A DNA stretch of 64,000 nucleotides from Geosiphon pyriformis (taxonomy: Eukaryota; Glomeromycota; Glomeromycetes; Archaeosporales; Geosiphonaceae): the NCBI GenBank assembly GCA_016748015.1, contig JAAOMT010000129.1:372001-436000 (forward strand), in the 5' to 3' direction. Positions within the stretch are counted from its first letter, which is position 1, and each line of letters opens with the position of its first letter. The notes below the pieces were generated by a model. That model did not search any database and was not told the DNA's origin. It saw only the letters and a program-made list of their open reading frames with translations. This document shows positions 62,997 through 64,000 of this stretch, piece after piece. The position numbers were made by a program, and so were the translations under genes.

Positions 62997-64000
62997 GTGT
63001 CATCTCAAGTGGAAATAACAAAAGTTCTTTGGAAATTCATGTATCCACCATTTCCAAGTCTCTTTGGTTAGCTCTTGATATGTGGTAATACTTATTGGTT
63101 CTTTTATTGCTATTTTTATTTTCAAAATCATTTTGTTGATAGTGTTTTCTGTTTTTTTTTGACTTTTGTATTTGGGTTTCTTTCTGGTATCTTGATATCA
63201 AATGGTTTGTTGATTAATAGTAATTTCTATATCCTGTTGTTGAATCAGTTAGAAGAGTTGTTGTGCTAGTGAGTGGATATTGTTAGTAATTTCCATTTTT
63301 CTGGAGTCTTTTGTCATGTCTACTATGTCTTTATATATTCTTTTTATTGTTCAATTTTATGTGTTTGGTCCAATAATTATGATTGGTTTTAGATCTCATG
63401 GAATCTCATCTGGTTGGACTAGTATTCTCTGTACTCCTAATTGTGGAATATTACTGATAAATGGTAACACTATATAGTAATATGGTTTTAGTCGATCATC
63501 ATGTGCTGCTTTGGCTAAAATTTTGTTGTTCCATCTTAATTTATAAGCTCCATTTTCAAGAATTTTTTCTATGTGAAATGATCCATCCTATTTGGGGTCA
63601 AATTTTTCACTCCATTGTTTTTCTACTTTAATACGATGTAAAAATACTTTGTTTCCAATCTTGAATTCAACTGGTTTATCTGATAGTCAGTTATCATGTC
63701 TTTTTTTTTGTTTTTTCTGTGCTTTTTGAATGTTATTAGCTGCTCTTCGCCATTTGTTTTCAAGTGTTTCCATTAAGTCATATGTTCTTTTTAGCAATGT
63801 TTCTTGAAAATTGTCTTCAATTATTGGTTTTGCTAAATAAGTGTTGACTTCTATCTCAACTGGCAATGTTGCTGTTCTACTGTATACTAATTCAAATGGT
63901 GTTGTTTGTATAGTGTCTTGCTTCATTGTTCAATAAGCAAATAATACTGATAATATAATCAAATTCCATTCGTTCTGGTTTTCTTGGCTGACTTTGGCAA
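62997..64000 (-). pseudogene. element 2 pol, integrase C-terminal part (cut by window end)
   Basis: Minus-strand frame 63926-63687 reads TTPFELVYSRTATLPVEIEVNTY, the typical Ty3 integrase block after the catalytic core. Next comes a basic segment and, at about 63660-63500, PVEFKIGNKVFLHRIKVEKQW..GSFHIEKILENGAYKLRW, the SH3-like/GPY-F module, with stops (for example near 63590). The catalytic core, RT and 5' LTR lie outside the window. Confidence 0.75.

Overview
The window reads as a nuclear contig from a fungus, most likely an arbuscular mycorrhizal fungus (Glomeromycotina, Rhizophagus/Gigaspora type). The evidence is a fungal aminoadipate-pathway LYS1, a Hda1/Clr3-type deacetylase with an Arb2 tail, many short introns with GTATGT/GTAAGT donors, extreme AT richness, and large loads of RNase-H-bearing LINEs, Ty3 elements and Tc1-like relics. 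The genus is inference only.

Six intron-containing host genes form islands of better-balanced composition. They are LYS1 (saccharopine dehydrogenase, 2632-4293 +), a GFA/CENP-V-fold protein (5512-6495 -) divergent from a cytochrome-b5 front-end fatty-acid desaturase (7316-9523 +), the small replication protein A subunit (25454-26029 +) convergent with a 17-exon HDA1-like histone deacetylase (26185-29666 -), and a bestrophin-family channel (33842-35758 +). For all six the proposed exons join in frame from ATG to stop, giving proteins of 363, 162, 459, 105, 703 and 427 aa.

The rest is transposon territory. One LINE family is present as two near full-length copies (14826-21578 and 40084-46832, both + and both broken), several truncated copies (12645-13881, 13925-14197, 21940-24245 minus, 31372-32114) and copies decayed almost to pure A/T (10385-10505, 38310-40080). 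A Tc1/mariner relic with recognisable terminal repeats lies at 10506-11975. The right end holds a Ty3/gypsy element with two LTRs (51625-59314), a solo LTR of a second family (59325-60327), and the 3' LTR plus 3' part of a minus-strand Ty3 element that runs off the window (61778-64000).

The most notable item is a decayed minus-strand Fanzor/TnpB-like RNA-guided nuclease gene at about 36240-36930. Other points are pervasive C-to-T/G-to-A decay of the transposons, an extra ORF downstream of integrase in both Ty3 elements, a cysteine cluster between protease and RT, a GC-AG intron in LYS1 and a 14-nt microexon carrying the HDA1 active site.
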